From the NCBI GenBank assembly GCA_021737945.1, contig JAIPCX010000013.1, positions 27,567-91,566 of the forward strand: a DNA stretch of 64,000 bases, written 5' to 3'. The translations under genes were made by a program, and so were the position numbers. Numbering within the stretch: the stretch's first letter is position 1; each line of letters opens with the position of its first letter. Positions 50,087 through 60,060 of this stretch are shown piece after piece. The notes beneath the pieces are model-generated. The model was not told the DNA's origin. It saw nothing but the letters and a program-made list of their open reading frames with translations, and made no database searches. Source of the stretch: Polynucleobacter sp. (GTDB lineage Bacteria; Pseudomonadota; Gammaproteobacteria; Burkholderiales; Burkholderiaceae_D).

Positions 50087-50356
50087 ATGTCAGTAACTAA
50101 AGATAGTAAAGCTGCGGTTATTGCAGCAAATGCACGTGGTCAGAATGACACGGGTTCCCCTGAAGTTCAGGTGGCCCTGTTGACCGCACGAATCAATGAC
50201 CTTAACGGTCACTTTAAGGCCCACGCCAAGGATCATCACTCCCGTCGTGGTCTGATTATGATGGTCAATCGTCGTAAAAGCCTGCTGGCTTACTTGAAGC
50301 GTACCGATGCGGTTCGTTATCGCGCGCTGATTGAAAAGCTTGGCCTGCGCAAATAA
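50087..50356 (+). CDS. rpsO: 30S ribosomal protein S15
   Basis: An 89-residue primary rRNA-binding protein of the small subunit platform. The conserved core is [20 protein letters not shown], then [20 protein letters not shown] and [13 protein letters not shown]. Length is the bacterial standard. AAAGGTAATT precedes the ATG. It is followed by a strong hairpin and then pnp, the nearly universal rpsO-pnp order. S15 represses its own translation in E. coli through its leader; the corresponding pseudoknot is not recognisable here. Confidence 0.98.
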   Translation: MSVTKDSKAAVIAANARGQNDTGSPEVQVALLTARINDLNGHFKAHAKDHHSRRGLIMMVNRRKSLLAYLKRTDAVRYRALIEKLGLRK

Positions 50357-50382
50357 ATTTTGCTTGCCGATTAAGGACATAG

Positions 50383-50423
50383 ATGCCTGTATCAGATAAC
50401 TGATGCGGGCATTTCGTCTTTTT
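50383..50423 (+). terminator. Hairpin between rpsO and pnp
   Basis: ATGCCTGTATCAG (50383-50395) pairs over 13 positions (two G-U) with CTGATGCGGGCAT (50400-50412), loop ATAA, followed by TTCGTCTTTTTG. It is a terminator or attenuator that lets only part of the transcripts reach pnp. Confidence 0.8.
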
Positions 50424-50456
50424 GAAGAATGCTTGTTTAAACGATTGAATAGTTGG

Positions 50457-50505
50457 CGAGAGTAGGTTTGTCATGCTCTCGAAAGATAACGGTGATCCGT
50501 TATCT
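50457..50505 (+). promoter_or_regulatory. pnp leader double hairpin
   Basis: Two adjacent stems lie in the pnp leader: CGAGAG/CTCTCG (50457-50481) and AGATAACGG/CCGTTATCT (50484-50505, loop TGAT). In E. coli a leader stem of pnp is cut by RNase III and then degraded by PNPase, giving autoregulation. The two hairpins here sit about 60 bases before the ATG and could serve the same purpose. Confidence 0.55.
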
Positions 50506-50565
50506 GTGGTGAGGTGAACGACAGCGCCTGAAAATCTGTCGGTAAAAATAGAAAGGAAATATCCT

Positions 50566-52698
50566 ATGTTTAATAAAGTTACGAAAACCTTCCAGTACGG
50601 TCAGCACAGCGTTACGCTGGAAACTGGCGAGATCGCTAGACAAGCCTCAGGTGCTGTGATGGTTTCGATTGAAGATACCGTCGTTCTCGCTACGGTCGTT
50701 GCGCGCAAAGACGCCAAGCCAGGCCAAGATTTTTTTCCGCTCACCGTTGATTACTTAGAAAAAACCTATGCCGCCGGTCGTATCCCTGGCGGTTTTTTCA
50801 AACGCGAAGGTCGTCCTTCAGAAAAAGAGACGCTGACTTCCCGTTTAATCGATCGTCCAATTCGTCCCTTGTTCCCCGAGGGTTATCTGAATGAAGTGCA
50901 AGTAGTCATTCATGTGTTGTCGGTCAATCCTGAAATCGATCCTGATATTCCCGCCATGATTGGTGCATCAGCTGCATTGTGCATTGCTGGTATTCCTTTC
51001 AACGGTCCGATCGGCGCTGCACGTGTTGGTTACATTGATGGCCAGTACGTACTCAATCCTCTCGTTTCGCAATTGGCTGGATCGAAGATGGATCTGGTTG
51101 TCGCAGGTACTGAAACGGCTGTGCTGATGGTGGAATCAGAAGCGCAAGAGCTTTCAGAAGAAATCATGCTGGGCGCTGTTGTGTTCGGTCATGATCATAT
51201 GAAAGCAGTTATCGATGCAATTCATGAATTAGTGCGTGATGGCGGCAAACCAGAAGTGCAGTGGAGCCCAGCGCCTAAAAATGAAGCATTGATTTCGCGT
51301 GTAACGCAACTGGCTGAAGCTAAACTGCGTGAAGCATTTGCCACCAAAGAAAAACAAGCGCGTACTGACAAGCTGCGACAAATCAGTAGCGAAGTATCGG
51401 CGGCATTGGCGGCTGAAGCGACTGCTGCGGGAACAAATGCTCCTGATTCAGCCGATGTCGGTAATGTGATGTTTGATCTCGAATCTAAAATCGTGCGCTC
51501 GCAAATTCTCGATGGTGAGCCACGTATTGATGGTCGTGATACGCGCACTGTTCGCCCAATTACTATCCGTACCAGTGTGTTGCCACGCACTCACGGCTCT
51601 GCCTTGTTTACGCGCGGCGAAACTCAAGCACTCGTAGTCGCTACTCTGGGTACGGCACGTGATGAGCAAAAGATTGATGCGTTGACAGGTGAATACAGTG
51701 ATCGCTTTATGCTCCACTACAACATGCCTCCGTTTGCCACCGGTGAAACCGGTCGTGTGGGTTCACCTAAGCGTCGCGAAATTGGTCATGGTCGTTTGGC
51801 AAAGCGTGCGCTGATTGCTGCGCTGCCTGCAGCTGATGAATTTAGTTATTCAGTTCGTTTGGTCTCTGAGATTACCGAATCAAATGGTTCATCTTCGATG
51901 GCCTCAGTTTGCGGCGGTAGCCTCGCCTTGATGGATGCAGGTATGCCGTTGAAAGCACACGTAGCCGGTATCGCTATGGGTCTGATTAAAGAAGGTAACA
52001 AGTTTGCAGTGTTGTCAGATATCTTAGGTGATGAAGATCACCTCGGCGATATGGACTTCAAAGTAGCCGGTACCGCGAATGGTATTACTGCGCTGCAGAT
52101 GGATATCAAGATTCAGGGCATCACTAAAGAGATTATGCAAGTCGCTCTCGCGCAAGCCAAAGAAGGTCGTGTCCATATTCTGGGCAAGATGCAAGAAGCG
52201 ATGCCGCACGGCCGTACTGAGCTGTCGAATTTTGCGCCACGCTTAATCACGATTCGTATTAATCCAGAAAAGATTCGTGACGTTATCGGTAAAGGCGGTG
52301 CAGTTATTCGTGCGCTGACTGAAGAAACAGGTACGCAGATCGACATTACCGACGAAGGTATTGTGACTATCGCTTCGGTTGACGCAGCGGCAGGTCAAGA
52401 AGCTAAGCGTCGTGTTGAAGAACTGACTGCATCGGTTGAAGTGGGCAAAATCTATGATGGCGTTGTGTTGAAGTTGCTCGACTTCGGCGCGATTGTTCAA
52501 GTCATGCCTGGTAAAGATGGTTTGCTGCATATCAGCCAAATCGCTAACGAGCGTGTGAATGCTGTTGCTGATTATTTGAAAGAAGGTCAGCAGGTTCGTG
52601 TGAAAGTGTTGGAGACTGATGATCGCGGTCGCTTGAAGCTCTCGATGAAAGCGGTAGTGGCTGAAGAATCTGGCGAGGCCGCGCCAACTCAGCAATAA
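50566..52698 (+). CDS. pnp: Polyribonucleotide nucleotidyltransferase (PNPase)
   Basis: A 710-residue phosphorolytic 3'-5' exoribonuclease, part of RNA decay. Two RNase PH domains (about residues 10-230 and 310-540) flank a helical linker; the second holds the catalytic region with [20 protein letters not shown] and [19 protein letters not shown]. The KH domain is at about 553-615 ([20 protein letters not shown]) and the S1 domain at about 622-692 ([20 protein letters not shown]). AAAGGAAAT precedes the ATG. Normal length, no defects seen. Confidence 0.98.
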   Translation: MFNKVTKTFQYGQHSVTLETGEIARQASGAVMVSIEDTVVLATVVARKDAKPGQDFFPLTVDYLEKTYAAGRIPGGFFKREGRPSEKETLTSRLIDRPIRPLFPEGYLNEVQVVIHVLSVNPEIDPDIPAMIGASAALCIAGIPFNGPIGAARVGYIDGQYVLNPLVSQLAGSKMDLVVAGTETAVLMVESEAQELSEEIMLGAVVFGHDHMKAVIDAIHELVRDGGKPEVQWSPAPKNEALISRVTQLAEAKLREAFATKEKQARTDKLRQISSEVSAALAAEATAAGTNAPDSADVGNVMFDLESKIVRSQILDGEPRIDGRDTRTVRPITIRTSVLPRTHGSALFTRGETQALVVATLGTARDEQKIDALTGEYSDRFMLHYNMPPFATGETGRVGSPKRREIGHGRLAKRALIAALPAADEFSYSVRLVSEITESNGSSSMASVCGGSLALMDAGMPLKAHVAGIAMGLIKEGNKFAVLSDILGDEDHLGDMDFKVAGTANGITALQMDIKIQGITKEIMQVALAQAKEGRVHILGKMQEAMPHGRTELSNFAPRLITIRINPEKIRDVIGKGGAVIRALTEETGTQIDITDEGIVTIASVDAAAGQEAKRRVEELTASVEVGKIYDGVVLKLLDFGAIVQVMPGKDGLLHISQIANERVNAVADYLKEGQQVRVKVLETDDRGRLKLSMKAVVAEESGEAAPTQQ

Positions 52699-52743
52699 GC
52701 GTACGCACATTGTGCTAGTGGCTGAATAATAAAAGGAAGAGCA

Positions 52744-53724
52744 ATGCGCGCCATAGAGATCATCAAGCCAGGTGCACCTGAAGTACTCATACCTTGTGAG
52801 CGTCCTATGCCTACCCTCAAGGCGGGCGAGGTACTCATTAAGGTGCATGCAGCGGGTGTGAATCGTCCTGACGTGCTGCAACGAACCGGTAATTATCCGG
52901 TTCCGCCCGGTGCATCGGATATTCCCGGTTTGGAAGTGGCTGGCGAAATTGTTGATGGTGACTTAGCAGGTAGTCCTTTCAAGCGTGGCGACATGGTGTG
53001 TGCACTGGTACAAGGCGGTGGTTATGCTGAGTACTGTGCTGCGCCGGTCGTTCAGTGTTTGCCCGTGCCTAAAGGGTTAACTGCAATAGAGGCAGCATCG
53101 CTTCCTGAAACATTTTTTACGGTTTACAGCAATGTTTTTGGTCGCGCGCGTTTAGCTGAAGGTGAAACTCTGCTGGTGCAGGGTGGAACGTCGGGCATTG
53201 GTGTGACGGCGATTCAAATCGCGACGGCGTTAGGCCATCGTGTATTTGCTACGGCAGGTACGGATGATAAATGTCGTGCTTGCGAAAGCTTGGGTGCTGA
53301 GCGTGGTATCAACTATCGCACTGAAGATTTTTCTGAAGTAGTGAAATCGCTCACCGATGGTAAAGGCGCAAACGTCATTATCGATATGGTGGCGGGTGAT
53401 TACGTTAATCGTGAAATCAATTGTTTGGCGGACGATGGTCGTATCGTCATCATTGCGTTGTTGGGTGGTGCGAGTGGAAGCATAAATTTTGGTGAGGTCT
53501 TGCGTCGCCGTTTGGTCATTACCGGATCAACCTTGCGTCCGCGTCCTATAGCGTTCAAGCAAGATATCGCGCAGCAGCTGCATCAACGGATTTGGCCTTT
53601 GCTGGAAGCAGGAAAAATCAAACCCGTGATCTACAAGACGTATAGTCTCGATCAGGCTGCACAAGCGCACACGTTGATGGAAACGAGCACCCATGTCGGC
53701 AAGATCATGCTGCAAGTGGTGTGA
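52744..53724 (+). CDS. NAD(P)H quinone oxidoreductase (PIG3/QOR family)
   Basis: A 326-residue zinc-free medium-chain dehydrogenase. The N-terminal GroES-like part has LIKVHAAGVNRPDVLQRTGN and DIPGLEVAGEIVDGD; the Rossmann part has LLVQGGTSGIGVTAIQIATA for NADPH binding. Its resemblance is to the PIG3/TP53I3 group that reduces quinones. The zinc ligands of alcohol dehydrogenases are absent. AAGGAAGAGC lies just before the ATG. It sits between pnp and tpiA, the usual place in Burkholderiales; why is not known. Confidence 0.92.
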   Translation: MRAIEIIKPGAPEVLIPCERPMPTLKAGEVLIKVHAAGVNRPDVLQRTGNYPVPPGASDIPGLEVAGEIVDGDLAGSPFKRGDMVCALVQGGGYAEYCAAPVVQCLPVPKGLTAIEAASLPETFFTVYSNVFGRARLAEGETLLVQGGTSGIGVTAIQIATALGHRVFATAGTDDKCRACESLGAERGINYRTEDFSEVVKSLTDGKGANVIIDMVAGDYVNREINCLADDGRIVIIALLGGASGSINFGEVLRRRLVITGSTLRPRPIAFKQDIAQQLHQRIWPLLEAGKIKPVIYKTYSLDQAAQAHTLMETSTHVGKIMLQVV

Positions 53725-53766
53725 GTCTAAAAAAATGTATGAAGTAATCGCTTACAGTTAATCGCT

Positions 53767-54507
53767 ATGCGCAATAAACTAATCGCAGGTAATTGGAAGA
53801 TGAACGGCAGTCTCGCAGTGAATGCGACACTGCTCGATGGTCTTCGATCGGGTAGTGCGGCAGGGTGTGAGTTGGCCGTGTGCGTTCCAGTGGCTTACCT
53901 TGCGCAAACTCAGACTGCGCTAGCGGGTTCAGCGATTACCTGGGGTGCGCAAGACGTTTCAGAACATGATAGTGGCGCATACACAGGTGAAATTTCTGCG
54001 TCGATGTTGAAGGATTTTGCTTGTCGCTATGTGATCGTTGGTCATTCTGAGCGCCGTACTTATCATCATGAAAGCGATGAATTGGTGGCGACCAAATCAG
54101 CGCAGGCATTGAAATCAGGTCTGATACCGATTGTGTGCGTTGGCGAGACCTTGCAAGAGCGTGAGCAAGGACAAACTGATGCGGTAGTCATTCGTCAGTT
54201 ACAACCGGTGATCGCTGCACTTGCGTCGCGTTTATCTGAAATCGTAATTGCGTATGAGCCTGTGTGGGCAATTGGTACGGGTAAGACTGCAACGCCTGAG
54301 ATGGCACAACAAGTTCATGCAGTAATACGTGCGGCGCTGGCTCGTGCCGATGCGACAGCAGCAACTACCATTCGTATCTTGTATGGCGGTAGTATGAAGC
54401 CAGACAACGCCAAAGAATTACTCGCTATGTCAGATATTGATGGCGGATTAATTGGCGGTGCGTCATTAGAGGCTGCAGATTTTTTAGCGATTGCAGCTGC
54501 GGCTTAA
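53767..54507 (+). CDS. tpiA: Triose-phosphate isomerase
   Basis: A 246-residue glycolytic enzyme interconverting dihydroxyacetone phosphate and glyceraldehyde 3-phosphate. Catalytic residues: Lys in [11 protein letters not shown], His in [15 protein letters not shown], Glu in [20 protein letters not shown]; the phosphate loop is [17 protein letters not shown] and GGLIGGASL. It lies 42 bases after the quinone reductase gene and is followed by secG, a frequent tpiA-secG pair. Confidence 0.98.
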   Translation: MRNKLIAGNWKMNGSLAVNATLLDGLRSGSAAGCELAVCVPVAYLAQTQTALAGSAITWGAQDVSEHDSGAYTGEISASMLKDFACRYVIVGHSERRTYHHESDELVATKSAQALKSGLIPIVCVGETLQEREQGQTDAVVIRQLQPVIAALASRLSEIVIAYEPVWAIGTGKTATPEMAQQVHAVIRAALARADATAATTIRILYGGSMKPDNAKELLAMSDIDGGLIGGASLEAADFLAIAAAA

Positions 54508-54635
54508 TAACTAATATGTTTTAAATTTAATCGGACGTTGTATTTGCAAACGCGCACCTGTGTAAATGCCTGCAACGCCGATCCTAGTAACAAAAATGGT
54601 GGTAATTGATTTAATAGAATGACGGAAATTCAATC

Positions 54636-55019
54636 ATGAATACTTTGCTTGGTATTGTTATCGTTGTGCAGGTCGTGACTGCGCTGATTATTATTGGTCT
54701 AGTGCTTCTGCAGCATGGTAAAGGTGCTGATATGGGCGCTGCATTTGGCTCAGGCGCATCAGGTAGCCTGTTTGGTGCGAGTGGGTCATCGAACTTTCTA
54801 TCCCGATCAACCGGTATCGCAGCAGGTGTGTTTTTCGCGGCCACACTGGCATTGAGTTATCTAGGTAGCCGTCCCATCGCTGCGGGTGGTGCGGGTGTGA
54901 TGGATCAGATTCCTGCATCTCCAGCAAATTCAACAGCACCGTCCAAGCCACAAAACGCGACTGGTCAGTCACAATCTGTAGCCCCTGCCTCAGGTCAATC
55001 AAGCGAGATACCGAAGTAA
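54636..55019 (+). CDS. secG: Protein-export membrane protein SecG
   Basis: A 127-residue accessory subunit of the SecYEG translocon. Two transmembrane helices are seen: residues about 3-23 (TLLGIVIVVQVVTALIIIGL) and 57-76 (GIAAGVFFAATLALSYLGSR), with the conserved loop VLLQHGKGADMGAAFGSGAS between. The C-terminal 40 residues are a low-complexity Ser/Pro/Gln/Asn tail, common in betaproteobacterial SecG. It follows tpiA and precedes tRNA-Leu. Confidence 0.96.
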   Translation: MNTLLGIVIVVQVVTALIIIGLVLLQHGKGADMGAAFGSGASGSLFGASGSSNFLSRSTGIAAGVFFAATLALSYLGSRPIAAGGAGVMDQIPASPANSTAPSKPQNATGQSQSVAPASGQSSEIPK

Positions 55020-55061
55020 GCACTGCATGACTGCTAGTGATTAGTTTTAGTGGGCTGTACG

Positions 55062-55123
55062 CTATCGTTTATGAGTTTGGCTCATGTAAATCAACGACTT
55101 GCAGGTCGCGATTAAAACGATAG
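55062..55123 (+). ncRNA. Possible three-way-junction RNA element
   Basis: CTATCGTTT (55062-55070) pairs perfectly with AAACGATAG (55115-55123). Inside lie two further hairpins, ATGAG/CTCAT (55071-55085) and CGAC/GTCG (55095-55108). Together they fold into a compact three-way junction in the 200-base gap between secG and tRNA-Leu. No U-tract follows, so it is not a simple terminator. Function unknown. Confidence 0.35.
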
Positions 55124-55217
55124 TCGTAAGAAGTTATTCGATTATTTCAGATCGATTACTCACTTACGATACTGCGTTGAATTGGTATCTCAAAGCAGGT
55201 TAAAATGGCATGCTTTT

Positions 55218-55302
55218 GCCGACGTGGTGAAATTGGTAGACACGCTATCTTGAGGGGGTAGTGGCGTAAGCTGTGCGAGTTCGAGTCTCGCCGTCGGCAC
55301 CA
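55218..55302 (+). tRNA. tRNA-Leu (anticodon GAG)
   Basis: An 85-base type II tRNA with encoded CCA. The acceptor stem is GCCGACG/CGTCGGC, the D arm starts TGGTGAAATTGGTAGACAC, the anticodon stem is CTATC/GGTAG with loop TTGAGGG (anticodon GAG at 55252-55254), there is a long variable arm as expected for leucine, and the T arm is GCGAG/CTCGC with TTCGAGT. It reads CUC and CUU codons. It lies between secG and nuoA, a conserved location in Burkholderiales. Confidence 0.97.
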
Positions 55303-55322
55303 GTTAAAAAATAATCTAGCGG

Positions 55323-55355
55323 GCCAGTAAGAGAATGCCTTTTACTGGCTTTTTG
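55323..55355 (+). terminator. Rho-independent terminator after tRNA-Leu
   Basis: GCCAGTAA (55323-55330) pairs with TTACTGGC (55342-55349), followed by TTTTTG. It separates the tRNA from the nuo operon. Confidence 0.8.
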
Positions 55356-55430
55356 CTGAAATGACAGGGTTGTCGTTTTGGCTTCATGTTGGGTGATATT
55401 TTCGCCTGATTTTTTTCTACTGCGACTATT

Positions 55431-55790
55431 GTGAACCTCGAAAACTACCTGCCGGTATTGTTGTTCATTGGTGTCGGTATTGTTGTCGGTGTTGCTCCCC
55501 AAATTCTGGGCCGCCTGCTTGGGCCGCACAGACCGGACGCACAAAAAACTTCCGCCTACGAATGCGGTTTCGAAGCATTTGAAGATGCGCGTATGAAGTT
55601 TGATGTGCGCTATTACCTTGTCGCCATACTCTTCATACTTTTCGATCTCGAGGTTGCCTTTCTTGTGCCTTGGGCGGTTGCTATGAGCGATATTGGCTTG
55701 CTCGGTTTTTGGGCAATGATGATTTTTCTTGGAGTGCTAGTGGTGGGCCTTATTTTCGAGTGGAAAAAAGGCGCCCTCGATTGGGAATGA
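55431..55790 (+). CDS. nuoA: NADH-quinone oxidoreductase subunit A
   Basis: A 119-residue membrane subunit of respiratory complex I, which couples NADH oxidation to quinone reduction and proton pumping. Three transmembrane helices and the conserved loop [20 protein letters not shown], then [20 protein letters not shown], are clear. The start codon is GTG ([10 protein letters not shown]). It opens the nuo operon, which runs without a break to the right edge of the window. Confidence 0.97.
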   Translation: MNLENYLPVLLFIGVGIVVGVAPQILGRLLGPHRPDAQKTSAYECGFEAFEDARMKFDVRYYLVAILFILFDLEVAFLVPWAVAMSDIGLLGFWAMMIFLGVLVVGLIFEWKKGALDWE

Positions 55791-55793
55791 TCA

Positions 55794-56270
55794 ATGGCTA
55801 TTGAAGGCTTACTAAACGAAGGCTTTGTCACGACGACGGCTGACAAGCTAATCAATTGGACCCGCACAGGTTCGCTATGGCCGATGACTTTTGGTTTGGC
55901 GTGCTGCGCGGTTGAGATGATGCATGCAGGCGCGTCACGCTACGATCTCGATCGTTTCGGCGTGGTGTTTCGTCCGTCACCCAGACAATCCGATGTGATG
56001 ATTGTGGCAGGCACGCTGTGCAACAAAATGGCGCCGGCCCTACGCAAGGTGTATGACCAGATGGCAGAGCCACGCTGGGTCATATCGATGGGTTCCTGTG
56101 CGAATGGTGGCGGTTACTACCATTACTCTTATTCAGTCGTTCGTGGTTGTGACCGTATCGTTCCGGTGGATATTTATGTTCCTGGATGTCCACCTACCGC
56201 CGAGGCGCTGTTGTACGGGATCATGCAATTGCAAAACAAAATCCGCCGTACCAACACCATCGCCCGCTGA
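55794..56270 (+). CDS. nuoB: NADH-quinone oxidoreductase subunit B
   Basis: A 158-residue peripheral-arm subunit that holds the terminal [4Fe-4S] cluster N2, which passes electrons to quinone. Cluster ligands are the adjacent Cys pair in [20 protein letters not shown], the Cys in [16 protein letters not shown], and the Cys in [17 protein letters not shown]. It starts three bases after nuoA. Normal length for the betaproteobacterial protein. Confidence 0.98.
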   Translation: MAIEGLLNEGFVTTTADKLINWTRTGSLWPMTFGLACCAVEMMHAGASRYDLDRFGVVFRPSPRQSDVMIVAGTLCNKMAPALRKVYDQMAEPRWVISMGSCANGGGYYHYSYSVVRGCDRIVPVDIYVPGCPPTAEALLYGIMQLQNKIRRTNTIAR

Positions 56271-56287
56271 ATTCAACGAATCCAGAC

Positions 56288-56884
56288 ATGAGCACTCAAC
56301 TCGATAACCTCAAAAATGCTTTGCAGCTGGTATTGGGTGAAAAAATTCACTCTCTCACCGATGAGCTCGGCGAAATCACGCTAGTCATCAAATCGTCTGA
56401 CTATTTATCGGCGATGCAGGATTTGCGTGATCATGCATCCACTCGATTTGAGCAATTGCTCGATCTTTGTGGAGTTGATTATTCCGGCTACGGTGATGGC
56501 GCATGGCATGGCGCTCGTTTCGCTGTAGTGGTGCATTTGTTGTCGGTGAAGCATAACTGGCGCTTGCGTGTTCGCACCTTTGCGGCTGACGATGATTTAC
56601 CTGTGATTCCCTCCGTGTGCCCGATTTGGTCGTCTGCCAATTGGTACGAGCGCGAAGCCTTTGATTTATTCGGCATTTTGTTTGAAGGGCATGACGATCT
56701 GCGTCGCTTGCTGACCGATTATGGTTTTATTGGCTATCCCTTCCGCAAAGATTTTCCGATCAGTGGTTATGTAGAGATGCGCTACGACCCTGAGCAAAAG
56801 CGGGTGATTTATCAGCCCGTCACGATTGAGCCGCGTGAGAATGTGCCGCGTGTGATTCGTGAAGATAACTACGGTGTTAAATAG
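56288..56884 (+). CDS. nuoC: NADH-quinone oxidoreductase subunit C
   Basis: A 198-residue peripheral-arm subunit, separate from NuoD (not fused as in E. coli). The start is ATG 56288 ([17 protein letters not shown]); the frame upstream overlaps nuoB and is not used. The family signature is [20 protein letters not shown], then [19 protein letters not shown] and GYVEMRYD. Unusually, 114 bases separate it from nuoD and contain a 39-codon ORF. Confidence 0.97.
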   Translation: MSTQLDNLKNALQLVLGEKIHSLTDELGEITLVIKSSDYLSAMQDLRDHASTRFEQLLDLCGVDYSGYGDGAWHGARFAVVVHLLSVKHNWRLRVRTFAADDDLPVIPSVCPIWSSANWYEREAFDLFGILFEGHDDLRRLLTDYGFIGYPFRKDFPISGYVEMRYDPEQKRVIYQPVTIEPRENVPRVIREDNYGVK

Positions 56885-56886
56885 TC

Positions 56887-57006
56887 ATGGCAACTTTCAA
56901 TAACAGCGTGCTCAACAATCTATTAATGAATTTGGTTTTTGCCAAAATTGAGTTAAATACGTCCCTTTGTAATGTGTTGATTAAGGGAGCGACTCGTCGT
57001 GGCTGA
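56887..57006 (+). CDS. Candidate 39-residue ORF between nuoC and nuoD
   Basis: An ORF that begins two bases after the nuoC stop, fills the whole nuoC-nuoD gap and overlaps the nuoD GTG start by eight bases in a different frame. It reads [20 protein letters not shown], then [19 protein letters not shown]. No domain, signal or clear membrane helix. No strong ribosome binding site; translation could follow from nuoC termination. It may serve to couple translation to nuoD, encode an unknown small protein, or be chance. Confidence 0.35.
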   Translation: MATFNNSVLNNLLMNLVFAKIELNTSLCNVLIKGATRRG

Positions 57007-58252
57007 AATTAAGAACTACACACTCAATTTTGGACCTCAGCATCCGGCGGCGCATGGTGTGTTGCGTCTGGTGTTGGAGTTGGATGGCGAAGTGATTCAA
57101 CGAGCCGATCCTCACATAGGCTTATTGCATCGTGCGACTGAAAAGCTGGCTGAAACGCGCACCTATCTGCAATCCGTGCCGTACATGGATAGGCTCGATT
57201 ACGTATCGATGATGTGTAACGAGCATGCCTACGTCATGGCGATTGAAAAATTGCTAAACGTGGAAGTGCCTTTACGTGCGCAATATATCCGTGTGATGTT
57301 TGATGAAATCACGCGCATATTGAATCACCTGCTCTGGTTAGGTGCGCATGCATTAGATGTGGGTGCGATGGGCGTGTTCTTGTACGCTTTCCGTGAACGC
57401 GAAGATTTGATGGACTGTTACGAAGCTGTCTCCGGTGCGCGATTGCACGCAGCTTACTATCGCCCAGGTGGTGTGTATCGTGATCTGCCCGATAGCATGC
57501 CGCAATACAAAGCATCATTGATTCGCAACGCGAAAGCCATCACGCGACTCAACGATAATCGTCAGGGTTCATTGCTCGACTTTATCGAAGACTTTACGAA
57601 TCGTTTCCCTACGTACGTCGATGAATATGAAACGCTGTTAACCGATAACCGTATTTGGAAGCAGCGCTTAGTGGGTATCGGTGTGGTGTCGCCAGAACGT
57701 GCGTTACAGATGGGATTTACTGGTGCGATGCTTCGTGGATCAGGCATAGAGTGGGATTTGCGTAAGAAGCAGCCCTACGAAGTTTACGATTTAATGAATT
57801 TCGATATTCCGGTGGGTGTGAATGGCGATTGCTATGACCGCTATCTGGTGCGCGTTGAAGAAATGCGTCAGTCCAATCGGATCATTAAGCAGTGTGTTGA
57901 GTGGTTGCGTAATAACTCAGGTCCGGTCATGACGGACAATCATAAAGTGGCGCCGCCTTCACGTGTGGATATGAAATCCAACATGGAAGAGTTGATTCAC
58001 CACTTTAAATTATTTACTGAAGGTTTTCACGTTCCGCAAGGTGAAGCCTATGCGGCCGTTGAGCACCCTAAAGGTGAGTTTGGTATCTACTTAATTTCGG
58101 ATGGTGCGAACAAGCCCTACCGATTGAAGATACGTGCCCCCGGGTTTGCCCACCTGGAAGGCTTGAATGAAATGGCTAAGGGTCACATGATTGCAGATGC
58201 TGTAACAATCATTGGCACGCAAGATATTGTATTTGGTGAGATTGACCGCTAA
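56999..58252 (+). CDS. nuoD: NADH-quinone oxidoreductase subunit D
   Basis: A 417-residue peripheral-arm subunit related to [NiFe]-hydrogenase large subunits; it forms the quinone pocket with NuoB. Motifs: [20 protein letters not shown] at the N-terminus, [31 protein letters not shown], and the C-terminal [19 protein letters not shown]. The start is GTG 56999, with AAGGGAG upstream. nuoD is followed by nuoE after 25 bases. Confidence 0.98.
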   Translation: MAEIKNYTLNFGPQHPAAHGVLRLVLELDGEVIQRADPHIGLLHRATEKLAETRTYLQSVPYMDRLDYVSMMCNEHAYVMAIEKLLNVEVPLRAQYIRVMFDEITRILNHLLWLGAHALDVGAMGVFLYAFREREDLMDCYEAVSGARLHAAYYRPGGVYRDLPDSMPQYKASLIRNAKAITRLNDNRQGSLLDFIEDFTNRFPTYVDEYETLLTDNRIWKQRLVGIGVVSPERALQMGFTGAMLRGSGIEWDLRKKQPYEVYDLMNFDIPVGVNGDCYDRYLVRVEEMRQSNRIIKQCVEWLRNNSGPVMTDNHKVAPPSRVDMKSNMEELIHHFKLFTEGFHVPQGEAYAAVEHPKGEFGIYLISDGANKPYRLKIRAPGFAHLEGLNEMAKGHMIADAVTIIGTQDIVFGEIDR

Positions 58253-58277
58253 GCGGTTTTATCCAAAAGGTTAGTCA

Positions 58278-58757
58278 ATGCTGTTATCAGAGCAAGCGTA
58301 TAAAAAAATAGATCGTGAACTGGCAAAGTTCCCTGCGGACCAACGTCAATCGGCAGTAATGGCGGCGCTCGCCATTGCGCAAGATGAGCATGGTTGGATT
58401 TCGCCCGAAGTCATGCAAGATTTGGCCGATTACATTGGCATGCCTGCGATCGCCGTTCAGGAAGTGGCGACCTTCTACAACATGTATGACCTAAAGCCCA
58501 TCGGTAAGCACAAGGTGACGATCTGCACTAACTTACCTTGCGCTTTGTCGGGTGGAGAAAAAACCGCTGCATATCTCAAAGAAAAATTAGGTATCGACTT
58601 TCGCCAAACAACCGCTGATGGTCAGTTCACTTTAGTCGAAGGTGAATGTATGGGCGCGTGCGGTGATTCGCCGGTTCTGCTGGTGAATAACAAACGCATG
58701 TGCAGTCACATGTCGAATGAAAAAATCGATGCTTTGTTAACGGAGTTGAAAAAATGA
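58278..58757 (+). CDS. nuoE: NADH-quinone oxidoreductase subunit E
   Basis: A 159-residue thioredoxin-like subunit of the NADH-dehydrogenase module with the [2Fe-2S] cluster N1a. The four Cys ligands lie in [15 protein letters not shown] and [18 protein letters not shown]. The N-terminal helical part ([20 protein letters not shown]) is standard. Its stop overlaps the nuoF start by four bases (ATGA), so the two are translationally coupled. Confidence 0.97.
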   Translation: MLLSEQAYKKIDRELAKFPADQRQSAVMAALAIAQDEHGWISPEVMQDLADYIGMPAIAVQEVATFYNMYDLKPIGKHKVTICTNLPCALSGGEKTAAYLKEKLGIDFRQTTADGQFTLVEGECMGACGDSPVLLVNNKRMCSHMSNEKIDALLTELKK

Positions 58758-60049
58758 CTTGCCTACACGATCGTCATATTCAGCCCTTGATCTTAGCGGG
58801 TCTCGATGGTGCTAACTGGCACCTCGCTGACTACGTTAAGCGCGGTGGTTATGCGTCACTGCGCCGCATCCTTACCGAAAATATTCCGCCTGAGCAGGTG
58901 ATTGCTGAACTCAAAGCATCGTCATTGCGAGGTCGCGGTGGTGCAGGCTTTCCAACGGGATTGAAGTGGAGTTTCATGCCACGTCAATTTCCGGGTCAAA
59001 AATACTTAGTCTGTAATTCGGACGAGGGCGAGCCGGGTACGTTTAAAGATCGAGACATTCTTCGTTATAACCCGCACAGCGTAATCGAAGGTATGGCCAT
59101 TGGTGCCTACGCGATGGGTATACCTGTGGGCTATAACTATATTCATGGCGAAATCTGGGATGTCTATGATCGCTTCGAAGAAGCAATCGACGAGGCTCGT
59201 GCTGCTGGTTTTCTAGGTGACAGTATTCTTGGATCGAGTTTTTCGTTTCAACTCCACGCGTTTCACGGATACGGTGCGTATATCTGCGGTGAAGAAACCG
59301 CCTTACTCGAATCGCTAGAAGGTAAAAAAGGTCAGCCACGATTTAAGCCACCTTTCCCTGCGAGTTTTGGTTTGTACGGCAAGCCCACCACGATCAACAA
59401 CACTGAGACGTTTGCAGCGGTTCCGTTTGCACTTAGTTTGGGTGGTGAAGCTTATGCAGCGATAGGCAAGCCGAATAATGGCGGCACCAAGATTTTTTCC
59501 GTGTCGGGTGATGTCGCTAAACCGGGTAACTACGAAGTACCGCTAGGTACGCCGTTCGCTACATTGCTTGAGTTAGCCGGTGGTATGCGTGACGGTAAAA
59601 AAATTAAAGCCGTTATTCCTGGCGGTTCATCGATGCCTGTGTTGACGGGAGATTTGATGATGCAAACCGATATGGATTACGACTCGATTGCGAAGGCCGG
59701 CTCTATGTTGGGCTCGGGCGCAGTGATCGTGATGAATGAAGACCGCTGCATGGTGAAGTCTCTGTTGCGACTATCGTATTTTTACTACGAAGAATCATGC
59801 GGCCAGTGTACGCCGTGTCGTGAAGGTACCGGCTGGCTGTACCGTATGGTGCATCGTATTGAGCATGGGCAGGGCAGGGCTGACGATCTGGATCTACTAA
59901 ATTCTGTGTGTGATGGTATTCAGGGGCGCACGATTTGCGCACTGGGTGATGCTGCCGCTATGCCGGTGCGCGCCATGATCAAGAATTTTAAAGATGAGTT
60001 TGCGTATCACATCGAGCACAAGCGTTGCCTTGTGCCGACCTACATCTGA
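58754..60049 (+). CDS. nuoF: NADH-quinone oxidoreductase subunit F
   Basis: A 431-residue subunit carrying the NADH and FMN sites and the [4Fe-4S] cluster N3. The Gly-rich NADH/FMN segments are [19 protein letters not shown] and [20 protein letters not shown]; cluster ligands are in [14 protein letters not shown] and, further on, [24 protein letters not shown] is the conserved FMN-contact region. Length and order are typical. It overlaps nuoE by four bases and precedes nuoG by 11. Confidence 0.98.
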   Translation: MTCLHDRHIQPLILAGLDGANWHLADYVKRGGYASLRRILTENIPPEQVIAELKASSLRGRGGAGFPTGLKWSFMPRQFPGQKYLVCNSDEGEPGTFKDRDILRYNPHSVIEGMAIGAYAMGIPVGYNYIHGEIWDVYDRFEEAIDEARAAGFLGDSILGSSFSFQLHAFHGYGAYICGEETALLESLEGKKGQPRFKPPFPASFGLYGKPTTINNTETFAAVPFALSLGGEAYAAIGKPNNGGTKIFSVSGDVAKPGNYEVPLGTPFATLLELAGGMRDGKKIKAVIPGGSSMPVLTGDLMMQTDMDYDSIAKAGSMLGSGAVIVMNEDRCMVKSLLRLSYFYYEESCGQCTPCREGTGWLYRMVHRIEHGQGRADDLDLLNSVCDGIQGRTICALGDAAAMPVRAMIKNFKDEFAYHIEHKRCLVPTYI

Positions 60050-60060
60050 CCGGGACAATC

